Made by a program: the position numbers and the translations under genes
Notes under the pieces: model-generated
Seen by the model: only the letters and a program-made list of their open reading frames with translations
The model's database searches: none
What the model was told of the DNA's origin: nothing
In this document: in pieces, positions 9,794 through 18,257 of the stretch
Layout of the letters: each line of letters opens with the position of its first letter
Numbering within the stretch: position 1 is the stretch's first letter
Origin: Micromonospora costi
GTDB lineage: Bacteria > Actinomycetota > Actinomycetes > Mycobacteriales > Micromonosporaceae
Direction: 5' to 3'
NCBI RefSeq assembly: GCF_003626655.1
Contig: NZ_RBAN01000004.1
Location: forward strand, 310,001-374,000
Length of the DNA: 64,000 nt

Positions 9794-12307
9794 CTCGGCG
9801 GTGGCCTGGTCGGCCCAGGCGTCCGCACCCAGCAGGGTGAACGCCTCCCAGGCGTCGTGCAGGTGCGTCCGGGCGTCACGGGGCCGGCGCGCCCGGCGCA
9901 GCTCCCGGCCGAACAGCAGCGCGGTCCGGGCGCGCTCGAACCCGGCATCCGCGGGGTGCAGGCGCAGCGCCGCCCGGAACCGCTCCTCGGCCTCGGCACT
10001 GCCGCGCGGGGCGAGCAGTGCGTGGCAGCGGGCCGACAGGGCACGCCGTGACGGGCTGGCCGTGCTGCTGGCCCACCTGTCGAAGAGCGCGAGCGCGGCA
10101 GCCGCCGCCGGCCGGTGCGGCAGGTGGGCGGCCGCCTCCACCAGGTACGGGGTGGCCATGACCTGGACGAGGACCTGCCCGCGTCCGGTGCCGGGCCGGG
10201 CCAGCGCCGCCAGGCGGGTCGCCGCGTCGGCGTGCCGGCCGTCGGTCAGGTCGAGCACGGCGAGGGCCCACTGGGCGAGCGCCCGGGGTCGGCTGTGCGG
10301 CGCGGGCCCCTCCCCGATCTCGCGGAGGCGACCCAGGCAGGTCTCCCGGTCGGCCCGGACGGCGGCGAGCACGGCGAGCAGGCCGACGTGGACGGCCGCG
10401 GCGTTGGCCTGACCGGTCTCCCGGGCGACCCGCAGCCCCTCGCGGGAGCTGTCGGCGGCGGCCTCGTGCCGGCCCAGCCAGTACTCGGCCATGGCCCGCA
10501 GCTCCAGGGCCCGCGGCAGCGCGGACAGCTCGCCGCGCGCGTGGGCCACCTCGACGGCGTGCTCGGCCAGCCGGTGCGCGGCGCCGTCCACGGCCACCAG
10601 CAGGCCGGCGGACGCCGCCCAGGACAGCGCGGCCGGGGTGCGCGCCGGGTCGGCGAGCTGGCCGCCGAGCACCACGGCTCGGCGGAGGGCCGGGCCGGCC
10701 TGGTGGAGATCGCCGTTCAGGGTGGCGGCCACCCCGGCGAGGTAGGCGCTGGTCAGCTCGACGGCCGGCGGGTCACCGGGGCGGGCGAGCGCCCGGGCCC
10801 GCCGGGCGAGGTCGGCGTAGCGGTACTGCTCGCCGCCGACGCACAGGGCCTCCCCGGCCCGGGCCAGCGCGGCGAGGGCCAGCGGCCGGTCGGTGGCGGC
10901 CAGCGCGTCGGCCGCGCCGAGCAGCGTCCGCACGGCCGTCGGCGTCCGGCCGCAGCGCAGCTCGACCTCGCCGCGCAGCAGCTCGGCGCGGGCGGCGGCG
11001 GGCGCCGGGACCGGGCCCGCGGCGAGGCCGGACAGGAGCCGCCGGGCCCGTCGTACCGAACCGGCGGTCCAGGCGTACGCGGCGGCGTCCACCCGCCGGG
11101 CGGCCGCGTGGGCGGGATCGTCGGTGAGTTCGGCGGCGCGTTCCAGCACGTCGGAGGCCCGGGGGCCACCGGCGGTGACCGCCGCCCGCTCCAGCTCGGC
11201 GGCGAGCGCCGGATCGGGACCGGCGGCGGCCGCCGCGAGGTGCAGCGCCCGACCCAACCGGTGATCGGGGCCGTCGAGCACGCCGGCGAGGCGCAGGTGC
11301 GCGGCCCGGCGCTCGGCGAGCGGCGCGGCCGCGACGACCACGGCCCGGGCGACGGGGTGCGGGAAGTCGACCCGGTGCGCGTCCACCCGGACCAGCCCGG
11401 CCACCTCGGCCGGTGCGAGCGCGGCGACGGTGGCGCCGCCGGCCCGGGCGGCCCGAACCAGCGTCTCCGGGTCGCCGTCCTCATCGAGGGCGGCGAGCAG
11501 CAGCACGCCGCGGGTGTCGGCCGGCAGCTCGTCCAGCCGGGCCCGGTACGCGCGGCCCAGCGCGCCGTCGGCCGGCGGCGCGTCCGGAGGCGGCTCGTCC
11601 CCCCGGCACTGGGCGGGAGTGAGCACGGCCGCGAGGTCGACGAGGGCCTGCGGGTTGCCGCGGGCGGCGGCGCCCAACGCCACGGCCACCGGCGGCACGG
11701 GTGGGTGGGGCAGCCGGTCGGCGAGGACGGTGGCGCTGTTCCGCTCGTCGAGCGGATCCAGCCGGTGGCCCGGCAGCCCGTCGGGGGCCACGGTCGCGGT
11801 GAGCACCACCGCGACCGGCAGCCGGCGCAGCCGCCGGGCGACGAACGCGAGGGTCTGGGCGGTCGGCAGGTCGCCCCGGTCGACGTCGTCCATGGTGCAC
11901 AGCAGCGGCCGGTCCCGGGCGGCGACGGCGAGCAGCCGGAGCACGGCCAGGCCGAGCGCGAGCCGGCGTTGCGCGGGGCAACCGCCGCCGGTCAGTGCGC
12001 GGCGCAGCAGTCGCGCCTGCGGTCCGGGAAGCTCGTCGGCCCGGTCGAGCACCGGGTCGAGGAGGCGTTGCAGCCCGGCGTACGGCAGTGCCGCCTCCCC
12101 CGCGAGGCCCGCCGAGGCGAGGACGGCGCACCGGTCGGCGTGCCGGTGCGCGTAACCGACCAGGGCGCTACGGCCGGAGCCCGGCTCGCCCTCGAAGACC
12201 AGGGCTCCCCCGCGGTCGGGCAGGTCACCGAGCAGCCGGCGGATGGCCCGGCACTCCTCGTCGCGGCCCCGCAGCACGGTTATTTGCACTGTTGATGCAG
12301 TAACCAT
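9569..12307 (-). CDS. LAL-type LuxR-family regulator (ATPase plus HTH)
   Basis: A large ATP-binding regulator (912 residues as drawn): an N-terminal AAA/NACHT-like module with a P-loop-like GEPGSGRS (about residues 40-47; Arg replaces the canonical Lys) and Walker B LLCTMDDVDR, a long alanine-rich helical TPR-like middle, and a C-terminal LuxR HTH at about residues 850-910 (LTGQQLRIAQLVAEGATNREVAARM). Such proteins activate catabolic or antibiotic genes in response to a ligand. The start is uncertain: ATG 12307 lies inside a promoter/operator-like region, and GTG 12289 or GTG 12277 (VLRGRDEE, where family members usually begin) may be correct. It reads toward, and overlaps, the MerR tail. Confidence 0.9.
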   Translation of the reverse strand: MVTASTVQITVLRGRDEECRAIRRLLGDLPDRGGALVFEGEPGSGRSALVGYAHRHADRCAVLASAGLAGEAALPYAGLQRLLDPVLDRADELPGPQARLLRRALTGGGCPAQRRLALGLAVLRLLAVAARDRPLLCTMDDVDRGDLPTAQTLAFVARRLRRLPVAVVLTATVAPDGLPGHRLDPLDERNSATVLADRLPHPPVPPVAVALGAAARGNPQALVDLAAVLTPAQCRGDEPPPDAPPADGALGRAYRARLDELPADTRGVLLLAALDEDGDPETLVRAARAGGATVAALAPAEVAGLVRVDAHRVDFPHPVARAVVVAAAPLAERRAAHLRLAGVLDGPDHRLGRALHLAAAAAGPDPALAAELERAAVTAGGPRASDVLERAAELTDDPAHAAARRVDAAAYAWTAGSVRRARRLLSGLAAGPVPAPAAARAELLRGEVELRCGRTPTAVRTLLGAADALAATDRPLALAALARAGEALCVGGEQYRYADLARRARALARPGDPPAVELTSAYLAGVAATLNGDLHQAGPALRRAVVLGGQLADPARTPAALSWAASAGLLVAVDGAAHRLAEHAVEVAHARGELSALPRALELRAMAEYWLGRHEAAADSSREGLRVARETGQANAAAVHVGLLAVLAAVRADRETCLGRLREIGEGPAPHSRPRALAQWALAVLDLTDGRHADAATRLAALARPGTGRGQVLVQVMATPYLVEAAAHLPHRPAAAAALALFDRWASSTASPSRRALSARCHALLAPRGSAEAEERFRAALRLHPADAGFERARTALLFGRELRRARRPRDARTHLHDAWEAFTLLGADAWADQATAELRAAGESVAAPAPAAAHLLTGQQLRIAQLVAEGATNREVAARMFLSTRTVDHHLRNIFHRLGIRSRTELARALT

Positions 12308-12321
12308 GCATTCAGTGTCAC
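12285..12321 (-). promoter_or_regulatory. operator-like 15-mer and possible promoter of the LuxR gene
   Basis: TGCACTGTTGATGCA at 12285-12299 matches 13 of 15 bases of the sequence over the SDR start at 13889-13903 (opposite reading), and resembles the palindrome at 19060-19074. Read leftward, GTGACA (12321-12316), a 16-bp gap and the first half of the operator match the geometry of the ABC-operon promoter. Operator and downstream bases AATAAC are also shared with that promoter. A weaker half-similar copy lies at 12307-12320. Confidence 0.55.
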
Positions 12322-12408
12322 CTATCCGTAACCCGTTGGAAAGAGGTGACGGGTCCCGCCGGCACGAGGGCTCCCACCCGTCCTCGACGGGCGGCGCGCG
12401 GGTCGGCG

Positions 12409-13020
12409 TCAGACCTCGGTGACCTGGGCGAGCAGGGCGCCGACGGTACGGGCCATCACGCCCCGCGCCGCATCCACGCCGAGGCCCAGCCCGTCACGCA
12501 GCATCGACCAGGCCGGCCACATGCTCGCCGCCACGATCGCGTCGACGAGCTGCTTGCGACCCCGTCCGGCCTGCGCCAGCTCCGGGGCGAAGAGCTGCTC
12601 GACCTCGTCGCGTACCCGCTCGATGTGCTTGAGGCGGTTGCGGTGCAGCTGGTCGGAGACCGGCTCGCGCATCTGCGCGGCCCGGGCCGACGGCGCGATG
12701 AGCTGGAGCAGCCGGGCCCGCTGCCGACAGTACGCGTCGACCCGCTTGGCCAGCGGCAGGGCCGGGGAGACCGGCCGGTAGGCGGCGTCCTGCTGGCGCA
12801 GCACCTCCGCGCCGCTCGCCTCGAACAGGGTCTCCATGTCCTTGAAGTTCGTCCAGAGCGTCCGCAGCGAGATGCCGGCCCGCTCGGCGATCCGCTCCCC
12901 GGTCGGGCGCAGGTCCCCCTCGGAGATGAGGGCGAGGTGCGCCTCGACGATCGCGGCGCGGGTGCGTTCGGACCGCAGCATCCGCCCGTCGACGCGGCCC
13001 GGCGCGGTCGTGCTGCCCAT
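12409..13020 (-). CDS. TetR/AcrR-family transcriptional regulator
   Basis: A 203-residue regulator. The HTH is RTRAAIVEAHLALISEGDLRP... followed by GERIAERAGISLRTLWTNFKDM (about residues 40-62). The C-terminal domain has an Arg-rich helix (RLLQLIAPSARAAQMREP) seen in TetR regulators of lipid and sterol catabolism. ATG 13020 is preferred over the upstream GTG 13041 because a GAGGGGG ribosome site lies between them. It sits between the LuxR gene and the SDR, and is the best local candidate to bind the three related 15-mers at 12285, 13889 and 19060 (inference). Confidence 0.9.
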   Translation of the reverse strand: MGSTTAPGRVDGRMLRSERTRAAIVEAHLALISEGDLRPTGERIAERAGISLRTLWTNFKDMETLFEASGAEVLRQQDAAYRPVSPALPLAKRVDAYCRQRARLLQLIAPSARAAQMREPVSDQLHRNRLKHIERVRDEVEQLFAPELAQAGRGRKQLVDAIVAASMWPAWSMLRDGLGLGVDAARGVMARTVGALLAQVTEV

Positions 13021-13126
13021 CCGCTTCTGCCCCCTCACCACCGCCGCGGCCCACCCGACGGCACCGGCGAGTCTAGACGCGCGCTGGTCAGCGGGATCAT
13101 GGTGGCCGGCGCGGCCACGTCGGGGG

Positions 13127-13897
13127 TCATTCGACCCCCCGGCCGGTCAACGTGGCGCCGCCGTCGCAGACGATGGTCTGGCCGGTGATCCAGTCGGCGT
13201 CGGGCGAGGCGAGGAAGGCGACCGCGCCGGCGACGTCCTGCGGCACGCCGAGCCGCCCGAGCGGGTACGTGGCCGCCACCTCGGCCTCCCGCCCCTCGTA
13301 CAGGGCCGCCGCGAAGCGCGTCTTCACGACACCGGGCGCGACCGCGTTGACGCGGACCGCCGGGGCCAGCTCGGCGGCGAGGCAGGCCGTGAGGTGGTTG
13401 AGGGCGGCCTTGCTCACCCCGTAGAAGGCGATGCCGGCCGGCGGGGCGAGGGCCGCGACGGACGAGACGTTGACGACGCAGCCACCGTGCTGCGCCATGC
13501 CGGCGGCGTACACCTCCTGCACCCAGCCGAGCGCGCCGATCAGGTTCACGTCGAGGATCTTGCGTGCGGCGGCCAGGTCCAGCGTGGCCAGCGGGCCGTA
13601 CGCGGGATTGATGCCGGCGTTGTTGACCAGGACGTCGACCGGCCCGAACGCCTCGGCGAGCCGCGCGACCGCCTCGGCCCGGTGCGCGGCGTCGTCGGCG
13701 CGGCCGGCCACGGCGACCGCGTGCCCGGGGCCACCGAGCGCGGCGACGGCCTCGGCGAGGGCCTCGGGATGCCGGGCGGTGAGGCCGACACGGGCGCCCT
13801 CGGCGACCAGCCGCTGCGCGATGCCGAGCCCGATCCCCCGGCTGGCGCCGGTGACGAGAGCCACCCGACCCGCGAGCCGACCAGAATATGCATTCAC
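13127..13897 (-). CDS. SDR-family oxidoreductase
   Basis: A 256-residue classical SDR. TGASRGIGLGIA is the cofactor loop, NNAGINPAYG the NNAG motif, the catalytic Ser is in VNVSSVAALAPP and Tyr/Lys in YGVSKAALNH; the tail is DWITGQTIVCDGG. The start is placed at GTG 13897 (VNAYSGRLAGR) because a strong promoter (TTGACC, 17 bp, TAGTAT at 13933-13905) predicts transcription from that base, giving a leaderless message; a longer frame to 13969 would overlap the promoter. The operator-like 15-mer covers the start. It lies downstream of the ABC operon on the same strand but has its own promoter. Confidence 0.92.
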   Translation of the reverse strand: MNAYSGRLAGRVALVTGASRGIGLGIAQRLVAEGARVGLTARHPEALAEAVAALGGPGHAVAVAGRADDAAHRAEAVARLAEAFGPVDVLVNNAGINPAYGPLATLDLAAARKILDVNLIGALGWVQEVYAAGMAQHGGCVVNVSSVAALAPPAGIAFYGVSKAALNHLTACLAAELAPAVRVNAVAPGVVKTRFAAALYEGREAEVAATYPLGRLGVPQDVAGAVAFLASPDADWITGQTIVCDGGATLTGRGVE

Positions 13898-13933
13898 AGT
13901 GCAGATACTAGAAGCGCCGCGCACCCCGGTCAA
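13889..13933 (-). promoter_or_regulatory. promoter and overlapping operator of the SDR gene
   Basis: Read leftward: TTGACC at 13933-13928, a 17-bp spacer, TAGTAT at 13910-13905, then GTG 13897 seven bases later. The 15-mer TGCACTGTGAATGCA (13903-13889) covers the transcription/translation start. It differs from the palindrome before the ABC operon at four positions, all transitions, and from the site before the LuxR gene at two. Confidence 0.72.
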
Positions 13934-13950
13934 CGCACCGCCCGCCCCGA

Positions 13951-14036
13951 CCCACCCGCGATCTTGCACTTGTGGCCCCTTGTTTGTGCCGGTTCAACCG
14001 TTATGCCGGGGCACAAAGTGCAAGATCGCGGGCGGG
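13951..14036. repeat. palindromic intergenic element, probable terminator
   Basis: Two 29-base arms (13951-13979 and 14008-14036) are inverted copies matching at 25 of 29 positions and sharing the core GCGATCTTGCACTT. The 28-base loop contains a second small hairpin, CGGTT-C-AACCG, at 13990-14000. It lies 22 bp after the stop of the substrate-binding protein and can end that operon. The relatively AT-rich, well-conserved core looks like a dispersed genomic repeat rather than an ordinary terminator. Confidence 0.75.
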
Positions 14037-14058
14037 AGGGGCGGGCGAGGGGTGGGGG

Positions 14059-15345
14059 TCAGGAGACGGTGGGGATGCCGTTCGCGGGGGGTTGGACCGG
14101 GGCTGCCGTGTACTCGGCCACCGGGGCGTCCGCCTCGTCGGTCTCGTACGCCGGGCCGAAGTAGTTCTGCACTCCCCCGGTCACCGTGGTGAGCCGCTCA
14201 CCGCCGTAGCCGGAGTGGTCGGTCTTCGAGAAGCGCAGCGGGGCGAGGCCGGGCCCCTGGAACCCGCCCTTGTTGACCGCCTCGATCACGGACTCCCGGG
14301 TGAGGTCCTTGCCGGCCGCGAGCAGCGCCTGCACGAACAGGTAGCCGACCGACATGCCGTAGACGGTGTTGCCGTCGAAGGGCGCGTCCCCGTTGTACTC
14401 CTTGTTGATCCGGGTGTAGAGCTGGATCCACGGGTTGGCCTTGTCGTTCTGCATCGGCAGGTAGTTGGCGCCGATCATGCCCTCCAGCAGCGGCGCGGCC
14501 TCGCCGAGCTGCTTGGCGAGGGTCGGGTGGTCGGCGCCCACGTTCGACACCATCCACTGCGGACGGAACCCGAGCCGAGCCGCGGTGCCGATGGACAGCG
14601 CCGTGAACCCGGGCACGGTGGCGAGGACGACAACCTGGCAGCCGGCCGCCTTGAACGCGCCGATCTGCGGCGCCACGTTCGTGTTGCTGGTGACGTACGT
14701 CTGCTTGACGGCCACGCCGTCCGCGCCGAGCACCTTCTCGACGCCGGCCAGGCTGTCCCGGCCGAAGTCGTCGTCCTGCCCCAGGAAGCAGACCTTGCGC
14801 CCCGGCATCGCGGTCTTCACGTGGTTGGCCAGGATCTTGCCCTCCACCGTGTAGTCGGGGTTGAACCCGAACGTCCCGGGATACTTGTCGGGCTGGTCCC
14901 AGCTGCGGCTGCCGGAGGCGACGAACAGGTCGGGCACCCGGTTGGTCTTGAGGAAGTCGAGCACGCCGGTGTGCGTCGGCGTACCGAGCCCGTTGAGGAT
15001 CGCGAAGACCTTGTCCTGGAGGACGAGCTGGCGAACCACCTGCTGGGTGTTGGCCGGGTTGTACCCGTCGTCCATGATCTCGTAGGTGATCTTGCGGCCG
15101 TGCACGCCGCCGTTGGCGTTGACGTAGTCGAAATACGCCTTCGTGGCGGGGGCGATCTTCGAGTAGCCGGCCGAGGCGGGGCCGGTGAGCGGCATGTGGG
15201 TGCCGACCAGGATCTCGGTGTCGGTGACGCCCGGCACCGACCCGCGTCCGGAGGTGGAACCGCCGTCGCCGCTGCACGCGGCGGCGCCGATGAGCAGGGC
15301 GATGGTGCTGGCGATCGCGAGACCGCGTCGTGCCGTACGGTGCAT
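14059..15345 (-). CDS. ABC transporter substrate-binding lipoprotein, LivJ-like
   Basis: A 428-residue extracellular solute receptor of the branched-chain amino acid type (periplasmic-binding fold I). The N-terminus is a lipoprotein signal: RR-containing n-region, hydrophobic core IASTIALLIGA and lipobox GAAAC with lipidation at Cys 24. The mature start VTDTEILVGTHMPLTGPASAGY is diagnostic of the family. It is the last gene of a five-gene ABC operon (ATPase-ATPase-permease-permease-receptor), with an unusual order in which the receptor is distal. The ligand may be an amino acid, an amide or an aromatic/short-chain acid; linkage to an SDR and a TetR regulator favours a catabolised organic acid (inference). 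Confidence 0.92.
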   Translation of the reverse strand: MHRTARRGLAIASTIALLIGAAACSGDGGSTSGRGSVPGVTDTEILVGTHMPLTGPASAGYSKIAPATKAYFDYVNANGGVHGRKITYEIMDDGYNPANTQQVVRQLVLQDKVFAILNGLGTPTHTGVLDFLKTNRVPDLFVASGSRSWDQPDKYPGTFGFNPDYTVEGKILANHVKTAMPGRKVCFLGQDDDFGRDSLAGVEKVLGADGVAVKQTYVTSNTNVAPQIGAFKAAGCQVVVLATVPGFTALSIGTAARLGFRPQWMVSNVGADHPTLAKQLGEAAPLLEGMIGANYLPMQNDKANPWIQLYTRINKEYNGDAPFDGNTVYGMSVGYLFVQALLAAGKDLTRESVIEAVNKGGFQGPGLAPLRFSKTDHSGYGGERLTTVTGGVQNYFGPAYETDEADAPVAEYTAAPVQPPANGIPTVS

Positions 15346-15420
15346 GGGAACACCGACCTTTCCTCGGTGGGGGTTTCGTGGTGGTGTGGCGCCCGGCCCG
15401 GGGGACGGCCGGACCGGAGT

Positions 15421-16536
15421 TCAGGACCGGCGGGCCCGCCAGCGGGCGGACACCGCGCGGCCGAGTCGGGACAGCAGGCCCTGCACGCCGCCGGGCGCGA
15501 CGAGCATGACGACGATCAGGGTGATCCCGAAGATCGCCAGCGGGAGGTTCCCCTCCAGCCGCTGCGCCGCCGCCGGCGAGAGCGTGAGCTGCTCGGTCAG
15601 CGCGTGGCTGAGGTCGGGCAGGGCGACCAGCAGGACGGCGCCCCACACCGCGCCGGCGAGCCGCCCCAGGCCCCCGATCACCACGGCCATGAGCAGGAAG
15701 AGCGACAGGGTGAGCGAGAACGCGCCGGGCGACACGCTCTGCGCGAGCACCGCCAGCAGCGCACCACCCAGCCCGGCGGTGGCGGCGCTGACCACGAACG
15801 CGATGACCTGGGTACGGGCGACGTGGATACCGGCCAGGCGGGCCGCCACCTCGTCGTCGCGCACGGCCCGGAACATGCGGCCGTACCGGCTGCGGACCAG
15901 GTTGGCCAGGAGAAGCAGGGCGAGCAGGGTGGCCGCGCCGGCGACCCAGAGCTGCCACCGCTCGTACGGGAAGTACGGGCCGAGCGCCAGCGGCGGCGGC
16001 TCGACGGGCACCGACAGCCCCTGCTCGCCGTTGAAGACACCGTCGAACGTGACGGTCAGCGCCGGCACCACCACCGCGACCGCCAGGGTGACGCCGGCCA
16101 GGTACGGGCCGCGCAACCGGGCGGCCGCCACACCGACGACGGCGCCGACCGCGACCGTTGCGGCCACCGCCGCGACCAGCGAGACCGGCAGCAGCCACAG
16201 CCCGGTGACGCCCCGGTCGGAGAACGCGGTCTGGCAGAACGCGACGGTGTACGCGCCGGTGGCCATCAGCGCGCCGTGCCCCAGCGAGAGCTGACCGTTG
16301 AGCCCGGTCAGCACGGTCAGCCCCGCGGTCGCGCACAGGTACGCCGCCACGGTGGCGAGCTGGAAGTTGCGGAACGGTTCGAGCGCGTAGCTCATCCCGA
16401 CCAGCACCAGCCCCGCGACGGCCACGACCGCGAGGTGCCGCAGCAGCGTGTTGCCGCGGCGGCGCGGCAGGTCGGGCGGGGTGGCCGGGTCGACAGCGCC
16501 GTCCGCCGGCGGCGCCGCCGCCCGGGTGGCGCTCAC
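15421..16536 (-). CDS. branched-chain amino acid-type ABC permease, LivM-like
   Basis: A 371-residue polytopic membrane protein with about ten hydrophobic segments. GLNGQLSLGHGALMATGAYT (after residue 95) and the EAA-like loop RAVRDDEVAARLAGIHVARTQVIAFVVSA are characteristic of LivM. The start ATG overlaps the stop of the LivH-like gene by four bases. The N-terminal 40 residues are Pro/Arg-rich and cytoplasmic. It forms the heterodimeric channel with the LivH-like protein. Confidence 0.92.
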   Translation of the reverse strand: MSATRAAAPPADGAVDPATPPDLPRRRGNTLLRHLAVVAVAGLVLVGMSYALEPFRNFQLATVAAYLCATAGLTVLTGLNGQLSLGHGALMATGAYTVAFCQTAFSDRGVTGLWLLPVSLVAAVAATVAVGAVVGVAAARLRGPYLAGVTLAVAVVVPALTVTFDGVFNGEQGLSVPVEPPPLALGPYFPYERWQLWVAGAATLLALLLLANLVRSRYGRMFRAVRDDEVAARLAGIHVARTQVIAFVVSAATAGLGGALLAVLAQSVSPGAFSLTLSLFLLMAVVIGGLGRLAGAVWGAVLLVALPDLSHALTEQLTLSPAAAQRLEGNLPLAIFGITLIVVMLVAPGGVQGLLSRLGRAVSARWRARRS

Positions 16537-17411
16537 ACCCGCCTCGCCGCGACCGGGGCGAACAGCCCACCGGGCCGGACCAGCAGCACCGCCAGCAGCA
16601 GGACCAGCACCGCGAGCGGGGTGAGGTCACTGCCGGCGTAGCCGCTCACGTACGACAGCACCAGGCCGACCACCAGGCCGCCGACGACCGCCCCCGGTGG
16701 ACTGTCCAGCCCGCCGACCACGGCCGCCGTGAACGCCGAGACGAACACCAGGTCCATCGCGTGGGGGTGCAGGCCGAGCTCGGTCGGAATGACCAGCATG
16801 GCGGCCAGCGCGCCGACGCCGGAGGCGAGCGCCCAGCCGAGGGTGAGCATGCCGCCGACGTTCACCCCGAGCAGACGGGACACCTCGGGGGCGAAGGCCG
16901 CCGCCCGCATCCGCAGACCGACCGCCGTACGGGCGAAGATCCACGCCAGCGCGCTCACCACCACCGCCACCGCGGCGAAGACGAACAGGTCGTACGGCGA
17001 CAGCAGGGCGAGCCCGCCCACCGTGAAGCCCTCCCGCGAGAACGGCGTGCCGGCGGGGCGGAACTCGCTGCCGTAGACCATGCCGAGCACGGCCTGGATC
17101 AGCAGCACCAGCCCGAGCGCCACGATCACCGGGTTCAGCGGGGAGGCGTGGTCGACGTAGCGCATCACGACCCGGTCGACCACGGCGCCGAACAGCAGCC
17201 CGGCCGCGAGGGCGGCCAGGAAGCCGAGCCAGTAGGAGCCGGTCGCGGCCGAGACGCTGTACGCGACGTAGGCGGCGGCCACGGCCATCGCGCCCTGTGC
17301 GAAGTTGACGACCCGCGCGGCCCGCCAGATCAGCACCAGGGCGAGCGCGAACGCGGCGTAGACCGCTCCCCTGGACAGGCCGTCCAGGGTGAGGAAGACG
17401 AAGCGGTCCAA
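16533..17411 (-). CDS. branched-chain amino acid-type ABC permease, LivH-like
   Basis: A 292-residue membrane protein with eight or more hydrophobic segments. The opening (LDGLSRGAVYAAFALALVLIWRAARVVNFAQGAMA) and the late GGLDSPPGAVVGGLVVGLV loop are typical of LivH. Translational coupling to the LivM-like gene (ATGA overlap) supports obligate partnership; the LivF-like ATPase gene ends 20 bp upstream. Confidence 0.92.
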   Translation of the reverse strand: MDRFVFLTLDGLSRGAVYAAFALALVLIWRAARVVNFAQGAMAVAAAYVAYSVSAATGSYWLGFLAALAAGLLFGAVVDRVVMRYVDHASPLNPVIVALGLVLLIQAVLGMVYGSEFRPAGTPFSREGFTVGGLALLSPYDLFVFAAVAVVVSALAWIFARTAVGLRMRAAAFAPEVSRLLGVNVGGMLTLGWALASGVGALAAMLVIPTELGLHPHAMDLVFVSAFTAAVVGGLDSPPGAVVGGLVVGLVLSYVSGYAGSDLTPLAVLVLLLAVLLVRPGGLFAPVAARRV

Positions 17412-17431
17412 CAGTTCTCCCTCCGGGGTGG

Positions 17432-18155
<724 letters not shown>

Positions 18156-18166
<11 letters not shown>

Positions 18167-18257
18167 GCCGCCGCCTCCCTCCGGTCGGCGGCGGCACGAG
18201 GCTCGACCGCCCTGCGCCGCACGATTCGCTCGCTACGCTCGCTCATGCCGCCGCCTC
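18156..18257. repeat. 80-bp duplication with 22-bp direct repeats at an ATPase gene junction
   Basis: The 22-base sequence CGCTCGCTCATGCCGCCGCCTC occurs at 18156-18177 and again at 18236-18257, exactly 80 bp apart. Each copy spans a stop/start overlap: the LivG-like stop at the right and the LivF-like start at the left. Between them lies a mini-ORF. The arrangement keeps an overlapping stop/start at both ends, so coupling is preserved. Confidence 0.85.
18163..18246 (-). CDS. 27-codon 'MSERSERIV' mini-ORF bridging two ABC ATPase genes
   Basis: ATG at 18246 overlaps the TGA of the LivG-like gene, and its own TGA at 18163 overlaps the ATG of the LivF-like gene. The product begins MSERSERIVRRR and ends ADRREAAA; its last four residues repeat the DEAAA-like end of the LivG-like protein, and its first four repeat the MSERS start of the LivF-like protein, because the segment arose with a 22-bp duplication. 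The AGCGAGCGTAGCGAGCGAAT core is, from memory, a common short repeat in actinobacterial genomes. Translation is likely by coupling; a function for the peptide is unknown. Confidence 0.55.

Noticed and set aside
14198..16630. 810-codon open frame on the minus strand
   Set aside because: An Arg/Pro/Gly-rich shadow of the LivJ- and LivM-like genes in another frame, typical of high-GC DNA.
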